DNA of 64,000 nucleotides from Oegoconia quadripuncta (taxonomy: Eukaryota; Arthropoda; Insecta; Lepidoptera; Autostichidae): the NCBI GenBank assembly GCA_949316235.1, contig OX438760.1, positions 5,458,501-5,522,500 of the forward strand, written 5' to 3'. The notes under the pieces are model-generated. The model ran no database searches. It saw only the letters and a program-made list of their open reading frames with translations, and was not told the DNA's origin. Positions 23,527-32,945 of this stretch are shown one piece after another. Each line of letters begins with the position of its first letter. Position 1 is the stretch's first letter. Made by a program: the position numbers and the translations under genes.

Positions 23527-24608
23527 TTTATGTAATTCTTGTGGTGCACTACACAAATTAATATTTAACACGGTCCTAATATAATTTCCTTTCAATTTAA
23601 GTATAAAAATATAGCTATTCAATAAACTTTTCTCGAAAAATTAAGCAAAAATCGATCCAACTCCTCTACGTTCTCGTCCGTTTGATGTTTGCTTTGTTTT
23701 TTAAAAACTGGTGGTTGGTATTGGTAGGCAGGCCGGCTCTATAATGCCAGTGTTGCAGACACGAAAGAAGTTTCTACCAAAAAGTAGGTATATAAACACC
23801 TGTCCTGCAGAGAGTTTCAACTGTCAAGTCAAGTTCAGTTATTCCAGTACTCAGAGAGTTATTCTCATGCTACTATCTTCGTCCACCTCCTTGTCACTTG
23901 GCTACCTCTCTGCCTTTCAACACGATTGGTTCTACGTAGGCGGAACAGTCAGGCATTGAAATAGTTTTAGTTTTCTATTAATAGAAAAAGTGAAATCTTT
24001 TTTTGCCCCGTTCGTCTGTGTGGACAAAGTAACGTTCAAAGTTTTCTATTGTCGCGAATATTGAGTCACTTAAGATGTGAAATAGATAAACGAGAACTGA
24101 CCGTCCGTCACCAAGGTTTATAAGAAACTGGCAGCAATCAGTCCACTTATTGACACACAAATCTACAATAGAATTTGTATGAAAACCACCAAATAGTGTG
24201 ACCATTTTGATTTCTTTGGACTCCTACAGATTTAGATAATTCAATCAGTGTAATGTTATAAAAAAGGTTGCATTGAATGGGTACAAAAAGTAAGTTGGTA
24301 CCTACTTAACTATTTATTACTACTAGCTTTCCGCATTAGACGTCGTTAGAGTGGATCTTGATAATTTTAAATTAGGCATAGTAATTAATTAGTCATAGCG
24401 AAATTAAATCAATATAGCGCATTTTAAATAAAATAGATTATTTATTATTCCTTTATTTACCACAACAAAATAAAAGTGCAATAATGTTACAGGCACATTG
24501 AGAAAGTATCATTCATACAAACATTTCAATACGTCGATGGTACCGGTGATTACCGGTATATCGACATTTGGCACGCTGCGCTGGAGGGACTGCAGCATAG
24601 CCCAGCCC
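23527..24608. other. Upstream region of the unknown gene; no other gene seen
   Basis: This stretch would contain the 5-prime UTR and promoter of the minus-strand gene. I see no TATA box or initiator I can defend. An open plus-strand stretch at 23711-23959 is not protein-like. Confidence 0.35.
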
Positions 24609-24979
24609 GGCTAGCATGACCCGCGCGAGAAAGGTTTTGTCTACAAATTTTGTCGACTCCGTCGCGAGAGAGAAGTTTTCTCTACAGTCACTAGCATGAC
24701 GCCATTTTGTCGTCTAACTCTCTCTATGACACCTGTCATTTGACGACTCCTTGTCTACATCCTTAGCATGACCACAGCTCAATAGAGAAAATTTCTCTGT
24801 TTATGACATTTGTTCCCGAGATTTTGTCTTCGACTAAATGAACACCCGACAAAGGTTCGAAGGTTATTTTTTCTGCAAATTGAAAGATTTATGTAAGTAA
24901 TTATTAATGTTTCTACTTCTATTGCGACCATAAAATCAGTATTAGGTATACTTAATTAATTTTATACAAATTTTTCAGA

Positions 24980-25135
24980 ATGTCGCGTGCGTATTATAAC
25001 TTTTTGTTATCCTTTCAACAACAAAAGGAGTTGAGAAAGGTACAAAGAAGGCAGATAAGAGATATCTGCAACCCTTTCGAACTACCCGAAAGGGAATTCA
25101 TTCGAATTTATAGGATGAACAAACCCATGGCTCTG
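24980..25135 (+). pseudogene. Harbinger-like transposase, N-terminal fragment
   Basis: About 52 codons from ATG: MSRAYYNFLLSFQQQKELRK, then RRQIRDICNPFELPEREFIR and IYRMNKPMALY. The pattern R-D-x-NPFELP-x-x-EFIR-x-YR-[ML] is the N-terminal block seen in PIF/Harbinger DDE transposases. The frame runs into a (TA)n microsatellite at 25137-25160, and no DDE catalytic region follows, so this is a 3-prime-truncated relic. Its place inside matched inverted repeats supports the call. Confidence 0.7.
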
Positions 25136-25200
25136 TATATATATATATATATAATATATATACCTAAATATATAATAAAACTCTGTACATTTCTCGAGGC

Positions 25201-25402
25201 GTAAGATCAGCTTTGTATTTGTGTGAGTGCACACAGATAGAGATACGGCTTGTGGCGCAGCGCGTCCCGCGCATTGTTTAAACGCGTCCTGAGGCGCGGC
25301 GTGTCCGCTGCGCGTCGCTTCCCTGCCGCGCACATGCCGCACTTCACCTCTTGTACCGCTAGCAGCTTGACGTCACTCACACAAATGCAAAGCTGAGCTT
25401 AC
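25201..25402. mobile_element. GC-rich 202-bp MITE nested in the Harbinger element
   Basis: Ends GTAAGATCAGCTTTGTATTT and (reverse-complemented) GTAAGCTCAGCTTTGCATTT continue as GTGTGAGTG on both sides: about 29 bp with two mismatches. The core is strikingly GC-rich (GCGCAGCGCGTCCCGCGC; GGCGCGGCGTGTCCGC) against the AT-rich surroundings. There is no ORF. Confidence 0.75.
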
Positions 25403-25598
25403 TCCTCTAGAACTGTATGTATATATATAACCTAACCTATAAGTCCGTTCCGTCAAAATGCTTTTGTGACAAAAATTTAGATTTATATTTCATGACAGAA
25501 CGTGATAGCTCTATACAAAATTATATTGTTATCTCTCTTTTAAATATCGTGTCACGCTAATGTCGTAATAAATGCATCTTGATATATATTGTCAAGAG

Positions 25599-25992
25599 GC
25601 TTTTTGGCGGGAACTCGGCGAGTGAAGTAGCATGTTTCTTTATAATTCTTATAATTTGTGCATTCTAACTTTTGAAGCTTAATAATGGCAGAATATTGTG
25701 CAGCAAACGTTAGTGATGGTGTACAAGTGAAGGGAAGTGTAAATTAAAGTGCGTAACGGAGCTTTCGGGTTCCCACAAGAAGCCGCCAAAATCTTTTGTA
25801 AAGCATTCTGCCACTTTACTGAAGAATGACTTGACCGTGACTAAACTCTGTATACGCCAAGTATACGACGAATTACTTGTTTTGACTGAGACTGACTTAC
25901 AAACTGAAGAAATAAGAGAAATAAGACATGGCTGTTATGGGCTAGATCCCTTTGCCTTCTCCTAAAGGAGAGAATGAAACAAAAAAAAAAAA
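25599..25992 (+). mobile_element. Retroposon family D, copy 1 (full, with poly(A))
   Basis: Bounded by a 15-bp target duplication ATATATTGTCAAGAG (25584-25598 and 25993-26007). Starts CTTTTTGGCGGGAACTCGG, has ATGGCAGAATATTGTGC at 25685, and ends GGAGAGAATGAAAC plus poly(A). Short reading frames survive (MAEYCAANVSDG..., and in another frame ...LLKNDLTVTKLCIRQVYDEL...). It looks like a reverse-transcribed RNA, not a DNA transposon. No pol III promoter boxes are clear. Confidence 0.8.
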
Positions 25993-26239
25993 ATATATTG
26001 TCAAGAGTGAATGTAAGCGAATGATGTGACGCAACCTCGAGATAGCTCGAGAGAGTTTTCTCTACGGAGATAAGTTTGTCGATTGTCATTGATGTGCTGG
26101 GTCATGCTAGAGACGTCGACAAATTTGACAGCTCGAGAAAGATTTTCTCTACTCTTGCAAGACACGACAAAATGGGTCATGCTAGCCCTACTGGTCTCGA
26201 TCGAATCCAAGGCTTTTTCTTAGTCCACGAACTCTAAGC

Positions 26240-26389
26240 TTAGTGGCTGGTTATACTGTTCGGTCTTATCTGTATAATTTGCCGCAGCGTATGTATGTGG
26301 TCTACGGTGCTAAAACCTTTTCGGAACCCGGCTTGTTCGGGAGGCTGGAAGTCGTCGAACCTGCGTGCGAGACGATTCGTAATAACTCT
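26240..26389 (-). pseudogene. RTE-clade reverse transcriptase fragment
   Basis: The minus strand encodes RVITNRLARRFDDFQPPEQA, then GFRKGFSTVDHIHTLRQIIQ and a stop. The Q-P-x-E-Q-A-G-F-R-x-G-[FY]-S-T-x-D-H block is typical of RTE/BovB-type reverse transcriptases. The frame is closed downstream, where a degraded FVD.EKALDSIE-like segment follows in another frame. It abuts the right end of the Harbinger remnant. Confidence 0.75.
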
Positions 26390-26549
26390 CGAGAACAACT
26401 TGTAGACATGACTCAGAAGCGAGATGGATCTGTAGGTAGAGATGGTCTCCTATGCCATGCCTTTGGCGTTTTTCCTTCGAGTATTCGTCCGTTCTCGATT
26501 GGAGACCACGCACCGGCCGGCGGCGGCGGCGGCAGACGCATAGGACGAC

Positions 26550-26700
26550 AGAAGGTGGACGGACAACCTGATAAAGGTCACGGGAAGTCGCTGGATGCAG
26601 TCCGCTTCTAAACGGTGGCTCTATGGGGTAAATTCGCGGTAAATTCTATGGGGGAGACCTATGTTCAGCAGTGGCCGTCCTATGGCTGACATGATGATGA
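26550..26700 (+). repeat. RTE-type LINE ORF2 end and tail
   Basis: The plus strand encodes WTDNLIKVTGSRWMQSAS-like residues, then GGGGGAGACCTATGTTCAG, CAGTGGCCGTCCTATGGC and a TGATGATGA end. It is opposite in strand to the RT fragment at 26240-26389, so two separate insertions are likely. Confidence 0.65.
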
Positions 26701-26705
26701 ATATA

Positions 26706-26795
26706 AGCATAGTAGCTTAGTGTAGAACTAGATGGCGCTGTGTGTATGTTCAAGGACACTTATTTATTTTATAAATAAAACCTTGAAATATATGG
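26706..26795 (+). repeat. SINE family A 3-prime fragment
   Basis: TAGAACTAGATGGCGCTGTG then TGTATGTTCAAGGACACTTA matches the 3-prime end of the full SINEs at 47770, 50713 and 61039. The tRNA-like head is missing. Confidence 0.65.
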
Positions 26796-26832
26796 TGTAA
26801 GTACAGTCGTGAGGTTAGTCTATACGTGTGTC

Positions 26833-26967
26833 ATGGAGGACCTTTACGTGGCTGCAGAGAACTCCGTAGTTGTGGCTCAATTTTGGGCGGATCAAATATT
26901 ATTGGACGCATTTGACACGAAGAAATCTAGCGGGAAAAAAAGGCACTTTGCCTCCCCAAGAGCGTGA
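26833..26967 (+). CDS. Small ORF of unknown origin
   Basis: A 44-codon ORF from ATG to TGA: MEDLYVAAENSVVVAQFWAD, then QILLDAFDTKKSSGKKRHFA and SPRA. The composition looks protein-like and the codons are GC-richer than the flanks. I find no partner exon, domain or upstream promoter. It may be a relic of a mobile-element protein or chance. Confidence 0.2.
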   Translation: MEDLYVAAENSVVVAQFWADQILLDAFDTKKSSGKKRHFASPRA

Positions 26968-27163
26968 TGTCATAATTAAATGACATGGTACGCTCACAGT
27001 AATTCGGCTGAATTTTAATAGGATCGTTATGATTGACATTACAAAATCACAAAATTAACAAGTCAATTATAACCCCAAATCGGCTGAGGCGTTTAGGTTA
27101 TGCGGAGCTTATTCATACATACATACAGACGAGTTGAATACAATAAATAATAAAGGGCAGATT

Positions 27164-27549
27164 GGGCTTTTTGGCGGGAACTCGGCGAGTGAAGTAGCAT
27201 TTTTCTTTATAAGTCTTAAAATTTGTGCATTCTAACTTTTGAAGCTTAATAATGGCAGAATATTGTGCAGCAAACGTTAGTGTTGGTGTACAGGTGAAGG
27301 GAAGTGTAAATTAAAGTGCGTAACGGAGCTTTCGGGTTCCCTCAAGAAGCCGCCAAAATCTTTTGTAAAGCATTCTGCCACTTTACTGAAGAATGACTTG
27401 ACCGTGACCAGACTCTGTATACGACGAATTACTTGTTTTGATTGAGACTGATCTATAAACTGAAGAAATAAGATAAATAAAAAATTTCAGGGCAGTAATG
27501 TCCCTCGACAATGAGGTTGACGGTTGCCATCCTCAAAAATAAGAAGAAG
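27164..27549 (+). mobile_element. Retroposon family D, copy 2 (variant 3-prime end)
   Basis: Target duplication AAAGGGCAGATT lies at 27152-27163 and 27550-27561. The 5-prime two thirds match copy 1 closely. After AAACTGAAGAAATAAGATAAA the tail is different: TTTCAGGGCAGTAATGTCCC, TCGACAATGAGGTTGACGG and CCTCAAAAATAAGAAGAAGA. Copy 1 instead continues to GCTGTTATGGGCTAGATCCC. A roughly 9-10 bp deletion removes AAGTATACG near the end of the shared part. Confidence 0.75.
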
Positions 27550-27676
27550 AAAGGGCAGATTTTGTAATAAAGAGCATTATAAATCGCCGCCGAAGTGTGT
27601 TCTTTGGAAAATAAAATTGAAAAGCCAGCCCTAGCTTTCTTTACCTATATCGCGTGGAGTTAGGTACAGACTAGAG

Positions 27677-28500
27677 CAAAGAGTATAGTAACTGTCCTAA
27701 AGGAAACAGAGGGCGGAGTGTGAGTTTTGTTTCGACTTAACTTTACTACCGCTTTCACGTTTACGTGAAGATTTGTATGAAGAAATGTGCAGCGCCTTTA
27801 GCGGATAGTTTGCAAAGCGACTTTTTTCGTAAACGCGAACGCGATGGTAAAGTTAAAAACGAGACAAAACTTACACTGCGCACACAGGGGGCCGATCCAG
27901 GGTTCATCACTTGGGACTAGGCCAACCACTCTAAATATTTTTCGTTCGATTTTTCAATAGTGCATAAAGGTTTGTTTACAGAAGCATGTATAATTTATAT
28001 TTACAAAATAACTGTACCTACTAGTAAGATGACTGGCAAGCAATAGGAACCCCCGGTGGGGGGGCACACTTCAAATGTCATCAATTTTCATAGCAGACTG
28101 CGACCTCTGAACTGCGGTTGACGAACTAACCGTTATTAGTGTTCTGTGGCAGCAGCCGCCATCTTACCGGTGGGTGATGTCATGTCGAGCTCTCAGTCAA
28201 CGTCGATTTCCTTTTGAAAGTTTTTGTAAAAGTTCAGATTTTTGTTAATTTGTTGTTTGTTTTTGTTATACTTGTTTTTCATAGCTAATTTAAAGAAATT
28301 AGTTATGAGTAATAAAAATTTCCTCATAAACAACAATACCTATTTCTAAACCCAGTTTCTACCTATATAATCAGTGTACGTAGGTATGTATAGATAGATT
28401 TAATTCCTCAACCAATCGCTGGCAGCAGCACTGTCTATACATGCAAATTTAACCACGGAGTTGCCACTCTTTCTCGGTAAATAGTTACTATACTCTTTGC
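27677..28500. repeat. Inverted-repeat-bounded segment, with inner foldback
   Basis: GCAAAGAGTATAGTAACT at 27677-27694 is exactly mirrored at 28483-28500, 806 bp away. Just inside the left end, 27718-27765 and 27828-27876 form 48-bp imperfect arms (GTGTGAGTTTTGTTTCG / CGAGACAAAACTTACAC). There is no ORF. It may be a decayed TIR element with a second one inside. Confidence 0.45.
28156..28166. promoter_or_regulatory. YY1-like GCCGCCATCTT motif
   Basis: GCCGCCATCTT is the reverse complement of AAGATGGCGGC, a strong YY1/Pho-type core. It lies in a locally GC-richer patch (28055-28215) otherwise without a gene. No transcript start can be placed, so function is speculative. Confidence 0.2.
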
Positions 28501-29059
28501 CCCCGGCCCTCGGTAATCTATGTGATAACACCAGAGGATAACACCAATTATCTAGGAAGGTTATCAATAAAGTTGGGAATAAATACATGACCTACGAGCC
28601 GATTGCACTAAATCAAATGTCATTATACTTATACTTTCTGTGTTATACAATTTCCCTTTAGGAAATCACAATCTTGGAAATATGTTTAAACAAAGTTTCC
28701 TGACAACACTAAAAACCATTTAAAAATAGATGACGATCACCGTTGCGTTATTGTTTCGTATTTCGGTTGCCGCCACACCCAAGTTCCAGGTTAGAGTCTT
28801 CGTCAGACTGGGACAAAAATACACCAGTCATTCGTATACTTATGGTATATTATACTGGTTGGTCTGTGTACTTACCTAAGGACTCCGTTTGTCGTTACTT
28901 GGGTCTCATAGGTAGGCAGAGGTATCCTAGTTTGAGAAAGACCCATGTAATTAGGTAATCAATCATACAGTGTGTTTTGTATTTACTCGATTCTATTAGG
29001 CACAGCCGAAAGCACGACCATAACACTATCAGTAAGCTGGTCGCTCGCTACACGCCTTT
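28501..29059. other. Unassigned non-coding DNA
   Basis: No exon or repeat is supported. Confidence 0.35.
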
Positions 29060-29153
29060 GCGTCTCGGTAGCGTGTAGATACATTGTAGTCTTTACTACA
29101 TTGTAGATACATTGTAGGCTTTACTACAATGTATCTACACGCTACCGAGACGC
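29060..29153. repeat. Perfect 30-bp inverted repeat with tandem core
   Basis: 29060-29089 (GCGTCTCGGTAGCGTGTAGA...) is the exact reverse complement of 29124-29153. The 34-nt core repeats TTTACTACATTGTAGATACA-like units, so arm and core share TAGATACATTGTAG. It could form a long hairpin in DNA or RNA. Confidence 0.9.
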
Positions 29154-29309
29154 TTGTTACGGCAGTCGTACGGCCTATAATAGTATACTCGTAGAACTAC
29201 TTAAGTATTTTATGAAGGAAATGAAAAAAATGTAAATTACTACACAGGAAATTTTTGGTTAGCCAATCGAAGGGTAAGTATACATATAATTAACTTGTAT
29301 ATTAACCCC

Positions 29310-29464
29310 CTTATTCATAAAAATTTACAAACGCTTTAAAAGCCTGTTTTTGATAAAGGATGTTTTGTCACTTTCTTTCATTACAACAGCTCCTTATGAG
29401 CGACAGAGACAAAACATACTTTAGCTAAAACAGGCTTGTAAAGCTTTTGTAAATTATGAATAAG
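29310..29464. mobile_element. 155-bp MITE, CTTATTCATAA ends
   Basis: The left arm CTTATTCATAAAAATTTACA ... AAAGCCTGTTTT pairs with the right arm AAAACAGGCTTGTAAAGC ... AAATTATGAATAAG. Inner blocks GATGTTTTGTC and GACAAAACATAC also pair. It lies downstream of Tim22. Confidence 0.7.
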
Positions 29465-29575
29465 ACGGTTAGTCTTTTTATATTCCTTCTTCCGTAATGT
29501 AATATTTATCTAATGTGGACGGTGTTTGTTCTTGCACGCAACGGGTCCATTGGGTGGTGCAACTAATATAACATC

Positions 29576-29581
29576 TTTATT
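29576..29581 (-). promoter_or_regulatory. Poly(A) signal of Tim22
   Basis: TTTATT on the plus strand reads AATAAA on the minus strand, about 110 nt after the Tim22 stop codon. Confidence 0.6.
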
Positions 29582-29689
29582 GATATTCTAACACGGAAAG
29601 AAATAAATCATAAGTCCAGAAAAGAACATTTTAATTATTGTAGATGGTTATACATTAACTAGATATCTAAGCTAATATATGTAACGATT

Positions 29690-32088
29690 TTAAGTACCAC
29701 GTTGGTGCATGTAATAGTCAATCACTGTGGAAAATGCTGCAAATCCAGCTGCTCCAAATAATCCTGCTTTTAGACCACCTGCAAAACAAAATGAACAAAT
29801 ACATACATAACATCACAACAAACTTAATCCCAAATGGGGTAGTCAGAGATTTCCCAAACATTTTCGCTTGGGTGTTCCACACACTAAAAGTTTAATGCTT
29901 GAAACAACATCCACTGCTCATCTTTCGAAATATACAGAAATGCATAAGTGACAGGGGGTGTGCCCATCGCCATTAAAACATGCAAATCTATAGATGTTTT
30001 ATGGTGGAAATTCTCATAGTTACGATTCCCATAGGGAGAGGTGGGTTAGTTTGATTCTTTTTTAAGTGCCAAAACAAGAAATTGTAACACTTATTTTTAT
30101 AAGTGTTTCATTAAGGTTGGTATACTTATATATCATCAGATCCATACCAGGCAGGGAAATGTAAGCCATTACTCATATGTACTGATAATAATGCTAAAAT
30201 AAGTGATTACCTGCTTGGTCATATGTACGTACAGTTGCAGGGAGAAATATATGAGGGCCGCTCTCTTATGGCTTAATACATCTTATGCAAAAACTTTGCA
30301 TGTAGGGGTATTACCATTTTACCTGTTCACATTGAAGAATGCAGAACTTTGTCTTTTCATAAAATTGCGAATTTAAAAAAGAACATGTTACCTCTCATTC
30401 CTATTAACCCTCCTGTAACACCACCAGCATATGTCCCGTTCCGCCAATCAGATTTCCCTCTAGCTGACTCTATGCAACACTCAACACCAGAAAACACTGC
30501 ACCCAAAATAGCAAAATTCTTTGCATAACTTAACATGGATCCTTTCATTTCTCTGAGAATCTCTCTGGCTGTTTGGGTCTGTGCTGCTGTCGTGTCAGTT
30601 ACATTTGGCATAAGTGATGATGTGAATAACCCGACAGCTGCACCAAGTCCATAACCTGAAAATAGTTTAAACTATACTTTACGCTCATCAGCATAATCTT
30701 CTTGTTATCCTTCTACATTCCCATTCTTTATATTTAAAATGTGATGACCATAGATTATTGCCTTGGGTCGTGATATGAGAATCGTGCAAGCAGCGTACCG
30801 TATTCACAATGATTTTGTAATCAAAATTAACTTTAGCTTGTAGACAAGTTGTTGATATATTATATTCGATAACACTAGCAGGTCAAACTTAATAAAAAGG
30901 TTTTAGCTTAACTATTCATAGTCAAGAAACACTAGTTCGGGCTAAATATGAACCCTGTCGTCAAAGAGTTGAGCATAATTTTCTATGCAACAATTGGACG
31001 TGTTACTTAGTTTAGAAAGGTAACATGTGCTTGCTAAGTGTAAATTCGTCTTGAAAACTGACGAACCTATTCATTTTGCGACTGTACTAGAGGGAGAGTT
31101 GCAGAAAATTGACTAACTTAATCCTTCGAATTTGGAATAGAGAGGGTTGGAGTTCAGAATGTTGTTCAAGCGTAGATCTAGTTAGAAAGAAATGCGGCTA
31201 TACAAGTTACATAAAGCTGTCCCTTTTAAACTATCCTTTTTTTTCTTTTAATTTTGATTTAGGTACTTTTATACAAAGGGCATACGCCAGTCCCATAGTA
31301 CCTCTTACTGACTTAAAATCTATTTAAACTTAATTCTAGCGAGACACCGATGACTTCACAAAGGCAAATAGACTCCGGGTTTAACTGTCCTCAAGCGGAG
31401 ATCTCTGCTTGAGTAATATTCAGTAATACGGGCCTTGAATTTAAATTAGTTATCTATATTTCGTTTAATATTGTAGATTAGTTGTAGAATAGATTGGATA
31501 AATTTTTAAAAAACTAGTGATGACTTAAATATTGACTGAATAACAACATAATGAACAAGGTGAACTCTTCCAACACTGTGACATAGACATACCAGCAGTA
31601 ATGCTGCTCGTCTATAATAATAATATTTCAAAATCGCCCTTTGCTTGTATACAGCATTACATTACTCAGCATACATTAATAGGTTTTAAAGCACCTCATG
31701 CAAAACTCAAAATACTTCCTTCCCTCCTAATGGTCATAGGAAGTCGCTGAATGCATGCCGCTTCCAACCAGCTGCTTTGGAAATTATGGGGTTGGCCTAT
31801 GTTCAGAAGTGGTTATCCTGTGGTTGATAAGAAAGATGATGGTGAATAATACTTACCAATTACACAACTTGTGAGGGATTTAAAAGGGCAACTCTCGACT
31901 GTGGCTTCAATCATCTTTTCCTCGTTAGTTTTAATCACTACTGGCCCTAGTATCCGCGGAATAATTATGTTTTCTCGATAACGGTAGACATTTCCAACCA
32001 AATAGTTCGCTAGTGAATCATAGTCATTTTTCTCGGTAAATTTAACTAAATTTGGATCTGTTGGCGGTTTAGTACTATATTCTGTCAT
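29690..32088 (-). CDS. Tim22: Mitochondrial inner-membrane translocase subunit Tim22
   Basis: Tim22 forms the pore of the carrier translocase that inserts polytopic carriers into the mitochondrial inner membrane. Exons on the minus strand are 32088-31857, 30655-30392 and 29778-29690; all have GT-AG ends, phases match (1, then 1) and the stop is TAA, giving 194 residues. Exon 1 encodes [18 protein letters not shown] ... and the conserved [15 protein letters not shown] block. Exon 2 continues [54 protein letters not shown] and [14 protein letters not shown]. Exon 3 gives [20 protein letters not shown] then DYYMHQRGT. This includes the Tim17/22/23 glycine-rich helices, the two Cys expected to form the intramembrane disulfide in Tim22 (VESC and VECC), and the K-x-D-W-R-N-x-x-A-G-G signature. 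Length equals the usual metazoan Tim22. The gene diverges from CUSTOS about 1.2 kb away. Intron 1 carries an RTE tail and a MITE fragment. Confidence 0.95.
30914..31087 (+). repeat. Truncated copy of the GTACAGTCGC element
   Basis: It is an inverted relative of 46005-46349: CATAGTCAAG..ACACTAGTTC, AAATATGAACCCTGTCGTCA and TTTAGAAAGGTAACATGTGC, ending CATTTTGCGACTGTAC. The other end is missing. It lies in Tim22 intron 1. Confidence 0.65.
31374..31440. repeat. MITE family C end fragment
   Basis: CCTCAAGCGGAG ... TTCAGTAATACGGGCC resembles a degraded right end of the family C MITE. It is short and uncertain, in Tim22 intron 1. Confidence 0.35.
31712..31848 (+). repeat. RTE-type LINE 3-prime tail in Tim22 intron 1
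   Basis: GTCGCTGAATGCATGCCGCT, CCAACCAGCTGCTTTGGAAA and GGCCTATGTTCAGAAGTGGT, then a TGATGGTGA end. It ends only a few bases from the exon 1 donor at 31856. Confidence 0.65.
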
Positions 32089-32272
32089 AGTTCAATATAA
32101 TTTATTATTGCACTGATATAGAAATTTATATATAATTAGACTATATTCAACTTTTTAGTGGCTTTATTTATTTTAATTTTATATTTTGTGGAAATCGGTA
32201 TTTATTTGGATATTTTCTGCGAATTAATTGATATGCCATGGCAGGGCAGCAGGCAGGTGTCTGTCAGATTAA

Positions 32273-32665
32273 TTTTTTTTTCATTTCATTCTCTCCTCTA
32301 GGAGAAGGCAAAGGGATCTAGCCCATAACAGCCATGTCTTATTTCTCTTATTTCTTCAGTTTGTAAGTCAGTCTCAGTCAAAACAAGTAATTCGTCGTAT
32401 ACTTGGCGTATACAGAGTCTAGTCACGGTCAAGTCATTCTTCAGTAAAGTAGCAGAATGCTTTACAAAAGAATTTGGCGGCTTCTTGTGGGAACCCGAAA
32501 GCTCCGTTACGCACTTTAATTTACACTTCCCTTCACTTGTACACCATCACTAACGTTTGCTGCACAATATTCTGCCATTATTAAGCTTCAAAAGTTAGAA
32601 TGCACAAATTATAAGAATTATAAAGAAAAATGCTAAGTTACTCGCCGAGTTCCCGCCAAAAAGCC
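32273..32665 (-). mobile_element. Retroposon family D, copy 3
   Basis: Target duplication TCTGTCAGATTAA lies at 32260-32272 and 32666-32678. Poly(T) at the left is poly(A) of the minus strand. The element runs to CGCCAAAAAGCC at the right, its 5-prime end, and uses the same 3-prime end as copy 1 (GGATCTAGCCCATAACAGCC on the plus strand). It sits between Tim22 and CUSTOS, about 185 bp upstream of the Tim22 start codon. Confidence 0.8.
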
Positions 32666-32732
32666 TCTGTCAGATTAACAGCTGACTGTCAATTATATTT
32701 TGTTTTCTTCACTTTAAAGTGGATAGGCATAG

Positions 32733-32945
32733 ACAATCCATACAGCCTTGTCTGTCAAAGAGACGAGCATCTTCACAGCCGAGGCACTTGCCATTCTCGC
32801 AGCCCTAAAACTCATTCAAGATAAATCTGAACTTCATTGGCTTGTAATCTCCGACAGTATGAGTGTTTGAAGAATTTCGAAACTTATTCTTCTATCTATG
32901 ACTACATTTGCCATACCATCAACGATATATGTATAGAAGTTACGT
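32733..32945 (+). pseudogene. LINE RNase H domain fragment
   Basis: The frame encodes ALSVKETSIFTAEALAILA, then ALKLIQDKSELHWLVISDS and MSV before TGA. A one-base shift continues LKNFETYSSIYDYICHTIND. The pattern TAE-A-x-A-I-x-A-A-L ... ISDS-x-S-x-L is the RNase H domain of I/jockey-type LINEs, with the catalytic Glu and the Asp of SDS both present. The shift and stop make it a dead relic. The open frame then runs to 33193 without a recognisable domain. Confidence 0.75.

Larger units (their letters stand above)
24609..26188 (+). mobile_element. PIF/Harbinger transposon remnant with nested insertions
   Basis: Terminal inverted repeats GGCTAGCATGACCC (24609-24622) and GGGTCATGCTAGCCC (26174-26188) bound the element. 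The submotif CTAGCATGAC recurs internally at 24693, in part near 24762, and inverted near 26101, usually beside TTTGTCG and AGAGAAAATTTTCTC-type sequence. Inside are the start of a Harbinger-like transposase (24980-25135), a GC-rich MITE (25201-25402) and a retroposon (25599-25992). Most of the transposase is gone, so it is not autonomous. Confidence 0.75.

Noticed and set aside
26243..26611. 122-codon plus-strand frame
   Set aside because: It is the antisense of an RTE reverse-transcriptase fragment joined to an RTE tail on the other strand.
30357..30611. Single-exon protein starting [13 protein letters not shown]
   Set aside because: It is the middle of Tim22 exon 2 read through its donor; the true exon starts at 30655 and ends at 30392.
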